Shown piece after piece: positions 42,235 through 48,999 of a stretch of 48,999 bases of DNA. Under the pieces are notes generated by a model. It was not told the origin of the DNA. It was given only the letters and a program-made list of their open reading frames with translations, and did no database searches. Made by a program: the position numbers and the translations under genes. Location: the IMG/VR virus record IMGVR_UViG_3300020420_000022, positions 1 to 48,999 of that record; one strand, given 5' to 3'. The DNA is from a virus. Every line of letters begins with the position of its first letter. The first letter of the stretch is position 1.

Positions 42235-42387
42235 TTAGCGACCTTGCCCTCTATACTTCTTTTTCGCCTTATTTCTCGACGTAGCACTGACTTTTGTGTT
42301 CTGTGACGCTCCCTGTCTTGTCTTTTTTGGGATTGTGTCCGAAACTACCTGAGATCCGAAATTTCCTGTCTTTGTTCTAACTGGCAT
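42235..42387 (-). CDS. Very basic 50-aa protein, function unknown
   Basis: An ATG at 42387 opens a 50-codon frame ending in TAA at 42235, filling the space between the PAAR-like gene and the gp25 promoter. The product begins MPVRTKTGNFG and ends AKKKYRGQGR; I count eight Lys and five Arg against one Asp and no Glu. The tail is Lys/Arg/Gly-rich and probably disordered. It starts 19 bases after the PAAR-like stop without an obvious ribosome-binding site. The small size, charge and position among baseplate genes could suit a minor virion or assembly protein or a nucleic-acid-binding peptide, but nothing decides between these. Confidence 0.6.
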   Translation of the reverse strand: MPVRTKTGNFGSQVVSDTIPKKTRQGASQNTKVSATSRNKAKKKYRGQGR

Positions 42388-42406
42388 TTAGTAAAAAAGC
42401 AATATT

Positions 42407-42940
42407 CTATGATGATAGCACATTTGGTGACCCATATGCAACCACACTGTTACATGGATAACTATATGCCAACGTACCTACACCCAGAGGGTCTAGAACA
42501 CGTCCGATTGGTAACTTAGTAACATATACAGTCAAAGAGGTCGCAAATAAGATTCTCATATGACCTACACCACCCATATCTTCGGTTGTAAGTATGCTAC
42601 AAGGGATTGGAGTCGGAACTGGGCATAAAGATTTACCACATGGGCACATATAGATGATAATATTGGTACATGGTGAAATATGTGGTATGAATCTATCACC
42701 AAATGTCATTGTAGGCAACCCATTGGTCAATACCATCGCTTTCAATGGACTAAGTGGTCCAAAAGGAACTAATGGAGTGGGTGGCCACCAACATGTCCAC
42801 TCCTTTATCTTAATAGTGTAAGGAATAGGTGGTGAACCACAAGATTGCACAGAGTGAACCGTACTTGGGATACAAATACCATGTCCCGAGCAAGGTAAAC
42901 CTGTAATAGGTGCTACTGGTAGTAAAATTCCTGCTGCCAT
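42407..42940 (-). CDS. PAAR-like spike-tip protein (candidate)
   Basis: The 177-aa protein has the organisation of phage PAAR-like proteins. Near the N-terminus is CSGHGICIPS followed by SCGSPPIPY, in the middle VLTNGLPTMTFGDRFIPH, and at the extreme C-terminus VAYGSPNVLSS. PAAR proteins (T4 gp5.4) sharpen the central spike and usually hold a metal ion through His and Cys. Ten Cys and several His are present here, including CPCGKSLCPVPTPIPC in the middle. The sequence is longer than a minimal PAAR domain (about 95 aa), with hydrophobic insertions that include a Trp-Pro-rich loop. The ATG overlaps the preceding stop as TAATG. DUF4280-type proteins are an alternative within the same broad group. 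Confidence 0.65.
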   Translation of the reverse strand: MAAGILLPVAPITGLPCSGHGICIPSTVHSVQSCGSPPIPYTIKIKEWTCWWPPTPLVPFGPLSPLKAMVLTNGLPTMTFGDRFIPHISPCTNIIIYMCPCGKSLCPVPTPIPCSILTTEDMGGVGHMRILFATSLTVYVTKLPIGRVLDPLGVGTLAYSYPCNSVVAYGSPNVLSS

Positions 42941-45900
42941 TATTGTGTCATGTCCGTTGCGGGGTTAGTTGAGAAATCAGAAACTGGATTGTTTGCTATT
43001 TCTGCTTCATAGTCAAAATCAGGGTCATAATTTTCTCTCCATGAGTCATCGCTGAATTCTAGGTCGTTAATATCGCGTGCTTGTGATTTTAACAGTTCAG
43101 CATCACCTGGATCATGCGACGCTTTGTGAACTCGACGTCTTTTTAGTGGAGGTTGTGGATTTATCTGTGCAGGAGACTGACCAAATGCTTCTCCTTCACA
43201 TTCTGCGAAAAATGGGTTGCCCATATTCTGCACTGCTTGCCCAAATGCGATGTTAGAGCCCGTGTTCCAGTTTTTCACGTTCATGGTTCCTGTATATGGT
43301 CCCATACGCATACCAAGTTGCGTAAACATACGCGGATCAACAGCAACAGAGATGTCATTGACGTATTCAAGACCGCAAGCGTTGTTATTATTGAATCCAG
43401 AGGTTCCATAGGAGGCACTTAGTGTTCCTGAGCATGGACTAGACCCGCAAGTGTATCCATTGTATAGTCCACTGCTTGTCCAGTACCCTCCTCCTGCTGT
43501 TCTGCCTTGCGTATTGTTGTTATTGTAGTACGCAGAGTAAACATCTAACACTCCGTTAGCATTATTACCGTGTCTAAGGTATGTATCCCAACATTCATTA
43601 GGTGGAACTCCACCAGAAAGCGCAGAAACCGAAATTACATTGAATGTTTGAGAGAAAGGGTCTCCACTATTGCTCACACTCTTAGTAGAATGAGTGAAAT
43701 TGTTCCCTAACCAGAGTGCTAGTTGCTGTGTTTCGGAAAAACCAGCAGCATCCCAACTAAAAGTGTTCTCATCAAGTCCAACTGGCACGAAAACTACGTC
43801 ATCTGCTCCGCTAGGTGCCCAATAACACCTTCCTTCAATGTTCTGACGAGTACATCTCCACATTTTCTTCTTATTTCCACTATCAATCACAGGTCTAGTT
43901 GCTTGAACTTGGGGTCTTGCCAACTTTTGCATGAATTCCATGAATGCTTCACCCTGTGGACCTGTTGTTTTACCCTCAACAGACAAAGAAACCTTGAATG
44001 ATGCGTTGTCACCCTCTGCTGCACAGTATTTGTAGATCATCCACCCAAAGTTCTTACCAGTATCATCATCAACATAGGGACAAGGTAGGTCTTGGAGACG
44101 TGTAACGGTCTTAAACTTGGGTTGGGCTATGGAAATACACTCATCACCACTATTCCACCCGTACAAATCGCTTAGAGAGGACGTAGAATCGTCAGATGTG
44201 GTTGCACCACGTTTCATTTCTGGGTATTGATTCTCCATTACACTCTTAAAACTGCTATTGACCTCTATAATGCCCTGCACAGTCTCTACTGGGAACAATG
44301 CTTTACCTACAACTGATGGCATTTCGATGTTTACACACCCTGCTGGTAAGTTATTACAGAGTTTAGTCTTCTCAACGTCGTCAGGACTGGTCATCTTGAT
44401 GTATCCAGTAGGATATTCAGCAGTGAACCCTTCCATCATGCTTTCAAATGACCCCATGACACCATCATCCATGATAGAAAGTTGATTTTCTTTCGCTCCA
44501 CTCTTCGTACGCACCTCTCCTTTGATACCAGTGACCTCTTGTGACCCTTGTGAGGGTTCTACACCAGTTCCACGCATCCTTTCAGTAAGGTCTTCTGTCT
44601 TTTCATTAGCGTCTACGGTGTTCTTGTACTCCTTTTGCTGTGTTTTTGAATTAGGACCACGCATTTTATACTGCTCATCCTCTGTTTGGATGATCCAAAC
44701 CTTTGGTTTGCGGTTAGGATCGGTGTCATAACCAAATCCACGGTCTCTAATCACGATCTCATCTATCGCTCCGTCGTCAGTTAGGGATAAAACCTCCACT
44801 TTTGCCTGTCTGAACTTACCTCTTCTCCTATGTTCCGCACTAATTGTCCTTACTTTTGATCTATCGTTCATAGATACGGATACTTCATCCACATCTGGTT
44901 CTTCATCTGCACCAACAATCTGTGTATTTGAGTCTTTTCCATAAGGAACCTTCGCTTCACGCTCCGACATGTCGGATTCTATGCTCCTTTCCGAGTCTCT
45001 TTGGTTCTCTTTGATACTATTAAAGGTAAAATTGTGCTTAGTTCCGTCAGGATTGTCCAATGTAGAGGTAGGAGAACGCAAAGGTGCACCTTCCCAACCA
45101 TCTAATTGCCTCATATTCTCTTTTACATTGTCCATTGACCCACCTTCTGTGAGTTGTGCGGGTTCTTCTATGACAATTTTCGGATCTAGATACCCTCTTC
45201 CACCATTGATTATCTTAATTGACTGAATTTCTCCGTTCTTATTGACCTCACACTCCACATCTGCGATATCAATCGACTGTTTACTGACCAATGCGGTCTT
45301 ATCTATCTCAACTCGGTAGTAAGATACACGTTTAGGGAACTCATATACCCCAAAGAACCCTGCTTTGTCCTGTATTCCATAACCACATATCACATTTGCT
45401 GTCTTTCCGTTCTCTCCATTCGCAGTAATTGTCTGATTGTAAGTAAATATCTTGCCATCTCCCTTCAATTCCATGTATCCTGCTCTTAGTTTGTTACCAA
45501 AATATGCAACTTCACTAATTTCCCACCCATTTACGGTGTCACCTACGCTAAATGAGTCACCAAAGCGACTTGTGTAACGGAAAAGTATACGTTTTGTGTC
45601 TGTGTCAACAGTTTTGAACGACTCATTGACACCAGTTCCGCCAGGTGCACCAGTAATTGCCATCTTAGAACGTGTAGTCTTCCAAGAATCCTCTCTAATC
45701 TCATAAAAATGTGAGTAATAGTCGTAAGTAAGGAGTGATTCATTACATAAACAGTTACCACCTGACTTTTGGTTAGGGCAACAGTTACGATTTGACGTCG
45801 CATACTGGATTCCAAAGACAGGACCCTTCCATGGATAGGAAGTATCGTACACATAATAGGTAAATTGACTATCAAAGAGAGTATGAAACTCCAAATACCT

Positions 45901-47028
45901 CGGAACTGCTGCTTTGACTGCTCCACTTTTACCATAGACCCACTCAAATAATGCATCTGTGTTTAAATTTGGGCAGAGAGTTGGATCTCCCCAACCAAAA
46001 TTAGGAAATGCAGAGGTTGATGGAGTTCCTCTCCACCGATTATTACGTCTTTGAGTCGGAGTTGGGTTGAGTGGACCAGCATTTGCATCATATTGATACT
46101 CATAATTCTTCTGAGTATAGATTCCAGCACCAGTTGCGTCCCAATTATACCATCCTGCTCTCGTTCCATAGGTTACTGGACTACCATAACCAGTTGGTCC
46201 TATGATTCCTTGGTCTCTTAGTGTCTTTCTGTTACCTTGACCTAGGTCTTCTTGAAAGACATACCCTACAATACCCACATACTGATACTCTTGTTCACGA
46301 GGATCTCTTGGATTAGGTACTCCTGCAACGTTTGTCTGTAAATTTACTTCTACTGTTGGGTCTGCTGTGTAGAAGTGATCTCTCTTTCTGTTATTTGTGT
46401 TTCTATAATACTCATATAGTGGCACTGCTGTCTCACCAGTGTCAGCATAGGTCGATGCATTTGATGCAGATGTATAAATGTATCCAACTGTGCCTACATT
46501 GACATACCCACTTAGGTATGAAGTTGCTGTACTGAGTGCACTATCGTTAAGAGTTGCGTTATACCATTGGTATAGTTGAGTTGTGCCTGACACATTAGTG
46601 CCTGACATAAAGAATACTGCTTGACCGTTTCTTGGTTCTTTGTTATATGAGTGTGCTAAGTTCTTTCTACTTCCTCTTGTGTCACCAGGAAAGTCCTCTG
46701 GATATCTGAGTTCACTGTTAGGAGAATACTTATGATCTCTGTTACTACCATCAGCACGATAGAAGCGATGGAATCCTATTCTTTCATTATCACAGTTACC
46801 TACACATATCTCTTCCTGATTCCCAATATAATACACCTTGTCCTGACCGAAGATACTGGACCCAGGTCCGTCGTCATTAAAGGTTATGTTGTAGTTGGTG
46901 CCAGGTCCCGAATGAAACTTGTGTGATTTGTATCTACTAGACGATGGACGTTCCCATGTCTGTTGATATTCTCCCCCTGCATCTACATTTGGAAATCCTC
47001 TCCCAGTTTCGAGGATGTATATTGCCAC
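42940..47028 (-). CDS. Large Cys-containing virion protein with DUF5648-like N-terminus
   Basis: This 1362-aa protein starts at GTG within TAGTG, overlapping the preceding stop, which favours that start. Residues about 68-240 carry repeats of the DUF5648 type: FHRFYRADGSNRDHKYS, then VPLYEYYRNTNNRKRDHFYT, ending in YVGIVGYVF. These lectin-like repeats are found in extracellular proteins. A Cys cluster follows near 412-430 (CCPNQKSGGNCLCNE). Residues about 600-760 include two GxGY-like units (GGRGYLDPKIVIEE, DRGFGYDTDPN) and a long, highly charged linker. The C-terminal third is Asn/Gly/Cys-rich (NGYTCGSSPCSGTLSA). No lysozyme or peptidase motif was seen. Adjacent to the PAAR-like gene, it may belong to the central spike or hub region, but it is not recognisably T4 gp5 or gp27. 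Confidence 0.85.
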   Translation of the reverse strand: MAIYILETGRGFPNVDAGGEYQQTWERPSSSRYKSHKFHSGPGTNYNITFNDDGPGSSIFGQDKVYYIGNQEEICVGNCDNERIGFHRFYRADGSNRDHKYSPNSELRYPEDFPGDTRGSRKNLAHSYNKEPRNGQAVFFMSGTNVSGTTQLYQWYNATLNDSALSTATSYLSGYVNVGTVGYIYTSASNASTYADTGETAVPLYEYYRNTNNRKRDHFYTADPTVEVNLQTNVAGVPNPRDPREQEYQYVGIVGYVFQEDLGQGNRKTLRDQGIIGPTGYGSPVTYGTRAGWYNWDATGAGIYTQKNYEYQYDANAGPLNPTPTQRRNNRWRGTPSTSAFPNFGWGDPTLCPNLNTDALFEWVYGKSGAVKAAVPRYLEFHTLFDSQFTYYVYDTSYPWKGPVFGIQYATSNRNCCPNQKSGGNCLCNESLLTYDYYSHFYEIREDSWKTTRSKMAITGAPGGTGVNESFKTVDTDTKRILFRYTSRFGDSFSVGDTVNGWEISEVAYFGNKLRAGYMELKGDGKIFTYNQTITANGENGKTANVICGYGIQDKAGFFGVYEFPKRVSYYRVEIDKTALVSKQSIDIADVECEVNKNGEIQSIKIINGGRGYLDPKIVIEEPAQLTEGGSMDNVKENMRQLDGWEGAPLRSPTSTLDNPDGTKHNFTFNSIKENQRDSERSIESDMSEREAKVPYGKDSNTQIVGADEEPDVDEVSVSMNDRSKVRTISAEHRRRGKFRQAKVEVLSLTDDGAIDEIVIRDRGFGYDTDPNRKPKVWIIQTEDEQYKMRGPNSKTQQKEYKNTVDANEKTEDLTERMRGTGVEPSQGSQEVTGIKGEVRTKSGAKENQLSIMDDGVMGSFESMMEGFTAEYPTGYIKMTSPDDVEKTKLCNNLPAGCVNIEMPSVVGKALFPVETVQGIIEVNSSFKSVMENQYPEMKRGATTSDDSTSSLSDLYGWNSGDECISIAQPKFKTVTRLQDLPCPYVDDDTGKNFGWMIYKYCAAEGDNASFKVSLSVEGKTTGPQGEAFMEFMQKLARPQVQATRPVIDSGNKKKMWRCTRQNIEGRCYWAPSGADDVVFVPVGLDENTFSWDAAGFSETQQLALWLGNNFTHSTKSVSNSGDPFSQTFNVISVSALSGGVPPNECWDTYLRHGNNANGVLDVYSAYYNNNNTQGRTAGGGYWTSSGLYNGYTCGSSPCSGTLSASYGTSGFNNNNACGLEYVNDISVAVDPRMFTQLGMRMGPYTGTMNVKNWNTGSNIAFGQAVQNMGNPFFAECEGEAFGQSPAQINPQPPLKRRRVHKASHDPGDAELLKSQARDINDLEFSDDSWRENYDPDFDYEAEIANNPVSDFSTNPATDMTQ

Positions 47029-47276
47029 TAAGGTATGTTGTGTTGATTAACTCTGTCTTCTAACATATTTAGTCGCATATAGAGATCATCTAATACTTCC
47101 TTAATGTTTAGGTGATCTTGGTAACCATCTGGTTTATACTTTATCATGTTTGCCCCAGGTGCAGGCATCTTACCCATAGCACCTTCTAGTGTTTGCATAC
47201 GAGCAGCAAGGTTCTCCAATGCCTTGGAGATCATATCCATGTGTTCTTTATATGCGTCTAAGAATTCGTTATCCAT
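47028..47276 (-). CDS. Small helical/coiled-coil protein, function unknown
   Basis: The 82-aa product has two amphipathic helices (residues about 3-33, with MISKALENLAARMQTLEGAM, and about 56-78, with VLDDLYMRLNMLEDRVNQH) separated by a short Pro/Gly loop. This is a helical hairpin or oligomerising coiled coil. It begins at an ATG overlapping the preceding stop (TAATG) and ends in TAG overlapping the GTG of the 1362-aa gene, so it is locked into the operon by coupling on both sides. A chaperone or structural adaptor for the large downstream protein is possible but unproven. Confidence 0.72.
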   Translation of the reverse strand: MDNEFLDAYKEHMDMISKALENLAARMQTLEGAMGKMPAPGANMIKYKPDGYQDHLNIKEVLDDLYMRLNMLEDRVNQHNIP

Positions 47277-47944
47277 TAGTTAAAGGGTATAGACATCATC
47301 ATTTCATTAGAAGGTGAACTTCTCTTACAGTAGTCTATTGCTTCCTGAGTATATATGTCCCATGCAAGAGCAATCCTTGTTTCCTTGACTGTGCCTACTT
47401 TATGTTCTAACCAAGAAGGGAAGATCGTAGTCATACCAGGGATAGGGGCAGGAGTTAGGTTACCACCATATAGAGAGTACCCAGGAATGTAATACTCAGT
47501 AGGTGTCTTACTATGTGTAAGTAACATATTACCCGATAGGAAAGTATTCTCATGAATACTATGATGATGAGTTGGCAAGTGCTGCCCGACAGTTAGTTTA
47601 TGAATCCAACCACGAACCCATAAGTTCTCAGGCATCTCTACTTCAAGTATATCACAAAATGCCCCAGTCATCAAACTAATCTCAGGTAAGAGGTTATTTT
47701 CTGTTTGCTCGTCAAAGAAGTTATATGTTGCCCACGGACGTTTTTCTTCTTCCCATTGTTCTAGGATTTTTTTACATTTCTCTGGTTCTACCTGATCTAA
47801 CCACATCGGGCAATCAAACCTTGGAGCAAAAGGAGTCTTTGGTTCCCAACTCCTAAAATGATACATTCTTGGATCATCGTATTTTACTCTTCCTGCACAT
47901 GCTTCGACTCCGAACCATTGCATCTGTTGACTCACGCTCTTCAT
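47276..47944 (-). CDS. Putative 2OG-Fe(II) oxygenase
   Basis: The 222-aa protein has the core of the phage 2-oxoglutarate/Fe(II) oxygenase group. A His-rich segment LPTHHHSIHENTFLSGNMLL (His126-128, His131) is followed at normal distance by PGMTTIFPSWLEHKVGTV with His181, then RIALAW with Arg190, the usual 2OG-carboxylate anchor. Which His/acid residues form the iron triad cannot be fixed by eye. Such enzymes are frequent in marine cyanophages; the substrate is unknown, and roles in modifying virion proteins, nucleotides or host metabolites have all been suggested for the group. Its place inside a run of late structural genes makes modification of a virion component an attractive guess. It follows the AbrB-like gene after 12 bases. 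Confidence 0.75.
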   Translation of the reverse strand: MKSVSQQMQWFGVEACAGRVKYDDPRMYHFRSWEPKTPFAPRFDCPMWLDQVEPEKCKKILEQWEEEKRPWATYNFFDEQTENNLLPEISLMTGAFCDILEVEMPENLWVRGWIHKLTVGQHLPTHHHSIHENTFLSGNMLLTHSKTPTEYYIPGYSLYGGNLTPAPIPGMTTIFPSWLEHKVGTVKETRIALAWDIYTQEAIDYCKRSSPSNEMMMSIPFN

Positions 47945-47956
47945 AATGTTAAGGGG

Positions 47957-48148
47957 TTATTTTTCTGCTTTTCTTAATATAATACTTCCGTCGAGTTCCT
48001 CAGTATATTCTATCTCGGTTCCTTCGTACCATCCCAATTCAGTCATTAACTCTGCTGGGAATGTTATCGACATGTCACCGAAATCATCAACCTCAACAGG
48101 TAATGTGAATCGTCTACTCATACTCTTGTTACAAATGTGTGTCATCAT
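47957..48148 (-). CDS. AbrB/MazE-fold small DNA-binding-like protein
   Basis: The 63-aa protein reads as a single SpoVT/AbrB swapped-hairpin domain: VEVDDFGDMSITFPAELMTE, then LGWYEGTEIEYTEE and GSIILRK. This fold occurs in transition-state regulators and in antitoxins such as MazE, which bind DNA as dimers. No MazF-like toxin lies next to it. An ATG overlapping the preceding stop (TAATG) is taken as the start, although Met9 or Met10 (MSRRFTLP) would leave the domain intact. In this late operon it may regulate phage or host genes, or be a domain reused for another purpose. Confidence 0.7.
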   Translation of the reverse strand: MMTHICNKSMSRRFTLPVEVDDFGDMSITFPAELMTELGWYEGTEIEYTEELDGSIILRKAEK

Positions 48149-48696
48149 TATATAGGATTTGTATAGTTTGCAACATGTGGTGATCTAAGAACAAGTTCTA
48201 CCGCCCTCAGCAAATACCCATCAATCTTTAAGTCCACTATGTTACTTGGATCTAACCATGCATGATGGAGCATATAACCATGTCCTAGGTAAATGCCACT
48301 GTGGTTACACATTCGCCCATCCTTACTCGCATAACCGCCTTGTAGGGGATTTAAGTACAGTTTCATGACCATCATGTCACCAAACATAAGATCATCTAAA
48401 CTCGGTGGTGGTGTATCTCTATCTCCCTCATAAACATGTATTACACCATCCTCCCATCGGTCTGCCTGATCAGCGATAAACTCAGGCATAAACAATGCCT
48501 TCCTATTAATGTTTGGATAGTCTCTCAGGTTTAGATCAAAGAACTTATCATAGAACTCCATGCATATACCATAACAATCACCAACCTTCATCTTCTCCTT
48601 AATCCATGGTCTATCCACCCACTGAGAGTAAGTCTTCCTCATCATCTCCATTGACGGTCTCTGATAGTCCATAGTGGTAGTCATCTGTGTCTCCAT
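48148..48696 (-). CDS. NlpC/P60-like cell-wall peptidase
   Basis: The product (182 aa from the longest start) fits the NlpC/P60 papain-like fold. GDCYGIC carries the likely nucleophile Cys41, CNHSGIYLG carries His132, and HH at 144-145 may supply the third polar residue. The family motif RPWxxxKMKVGDCYG also matches small phage tail-tip peptidases that cut peptidoglycan peptide stems during entry. The longest start (48696) would overlap the upstream gene by 86 bases. Met16, Met18 or Met19 (48651, 48645, 48642), just before RKTYSQWVDRPW, are more likely starts. The stop overlaps the AbrB-like ATG. Lysis is an alternative role, but placement in the tail block favours entry. Confidence 0.72.
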   Translation of the reverse strand: METQMTTTMDYQRPSMEMMRKTYSQWVDRPWIKEKMKVGDCYGICMEFYDKFFDLNLRDYPNINRKALFMPEFIADQADRWEDGVIHVYEGDRDTPPPSLDDLMFGDMMVMKLYLNPLQGGYASKDGRMCNHSGIYLGHGYMLHHAWLDPSNIVDLKIDGYLLRAVELVLRSPHVANYTNPI

Positions 48697-48985
48697 AACG
48701 TTCCATGTGTCCTCTCTCTACACTATACACCTTAGTAGACACTTTGAAATCTGGCATCTTAGGTTGTTTAGGTGTAAGAGAGTTATCATATATCCTTATC
48801 CTGTTATTAGGATACAATGCAAACTGTCCATTGTCAAGTTCTATTAAGTTATGACTCTTGTGTTCAGCAGGAGTCTCAGCAGTACTGTAATCGACTCTAT
48901 CTATATCATCATGATAATTATCCAGTGTAACAACGTACTTACCACGAATATTCCCATAATCTCTACTGTATATTTCATAATCCAT
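48611..48985 (-). CDS. Uncharacterised phage protein, 124 aa
   Basis: The product starts at ATG 48985 behind a GGGAG purine stretch and ends at 48611. I recognise no named family. It has a compact Tyr/Asp-rich N-terminal part (IYSRDYGNIRGKYVVTLDN), a segment PAEHKSHNLIELDNGQFALY, then YPNNRIRIYDNSLTPK, and an acidic tail (NGDDEEDLLSVGG). The middle reads like a small beta-rich domain of the kind repeated in T4-like cyanophage conserved hypotheticals. Only 14 bases upstream are visible and they contain no in-frame stop, so a longer start outside the window is possible. It overlaps the NlpC/P60-like reading frame. Confidence 0.6.
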   Translation of the reverse strand: MDYEIYSRDYGNIRGKYVVTLDNYHDDIDRVDYSTAETPAEHKSHNLIELDNGQFALYPNNRIRIYDNSLTPKQPKMPDFKVSTKVYSVERGHMERYGDTDDYHYGLSETVNGDDEEDLLSVGG

Positions 48986-48999
48986 ACTCCCTATAAACT

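Noticed and set aside
42940-47028. T4 gp5-type hub lysozyme in the 1362-aa protein
   Set aside because: No T4-lysozyme catalytic signature or OB-fold hub motif was found; only DUF5648-like, Cys-rich and charged regions are visible.
47957-48148. Complete toxin-antitoxin pair
   Set aside because: Only the AbrB/MazE-like protein is present. The neighbours are an NlpC/P60-like peptidase and an oxygenase, with no MazF, VapC or similar toxin.

Overview
The window is a late structural-gene block from a T4-like (myovirus-type) tailed phage, most likely a marine cyanophage or a close relative. Every convincing gene is on the minus strand, packed nearly end to end, with stop/start overlaps (TAATG, TAGTG). 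T4-type late-promoter boxes (TATAAATA or CATAAATA) stand just ahead of several genes. Recognisable T4 baseplate-wedge homologues (gp25, gp6, gp8) occur in T4 order. They sit among long virion proteins of the kind typical of marine cyanomyoviruses: DUF4815, YHYH, Gly-rich GxGY modules, a cupredoxin-like tip and an Mtd-like fibre N-terminus. No tRNA, CRISPR array, insertion sequence, integrase or plus-strand gene is supported, and no gene-free stretch exceeds about 60 bases.

Layout in direction of transcription (right to left). Positions 48985-47028 hold a compact group of small genes: an uncharacterised 124-aa protein, an NlpC/P60-like peptidase, an AbrB/MazE-fold protein, a putative 2OG-Fe(II) oxygenase and a short coiled-coil protein. 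Next come a 1362-aa Cys-containing structural protein starting at GTG (47028-42940), a PAAR-like spike-tip candidate (42940-42407) and a 50-aa very basic protein (42387-42235). A late promoter then precedes gp25 (42195-41782), gp6 (41780-39681) and a giant 7076-codon gene (39675-18445), which occupies the slot that gene 7 has in T4. After it come a YHYH-domain protein with a C-terminal Ig-like fold (18437-16836), then a late promoter and a fibre-like protein ending in a cupredoxin-like motif (16810-15323). A Gly-rich repeat protein follows (15323-13440). Another late promoter drives gp8 (13407-11872), a 2481-aa DUF4815 protein (11870-4425) and two small coiled-coil proteins (4425-3957). A last late promoter precedes a long tail fibre running off the left edge (3900-1).

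How the parts probably work together: gp25, gp6 and gp8 build the baseplate wedges, and the PAAR-like protein would cap the central spike. The NlpC/P60-like protein may cut peptidoglycan during entry. The giant, DUF4815, YHYH and fibre proteins probably form the peripheral baseplate and host-contacting surface. The most striking element is the 7076-residue protein. It is a mosaic of Gly-rich GxGY arrays, a YHYH-derived domain, a predicted propeller, two LamG-like lectin folds, chitin-binding-like modules, a roughly 160-residue Cys-containing helical repeat present seven times, and a terminal Ig-like domain. Several of these modules recur in neighbouring genes, so the region looks like a recombining pool of adhesion modules built around a conserved T4-type wedge core. 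Domain assignments were made by reading the sequence and from family knowledge; no search was run.
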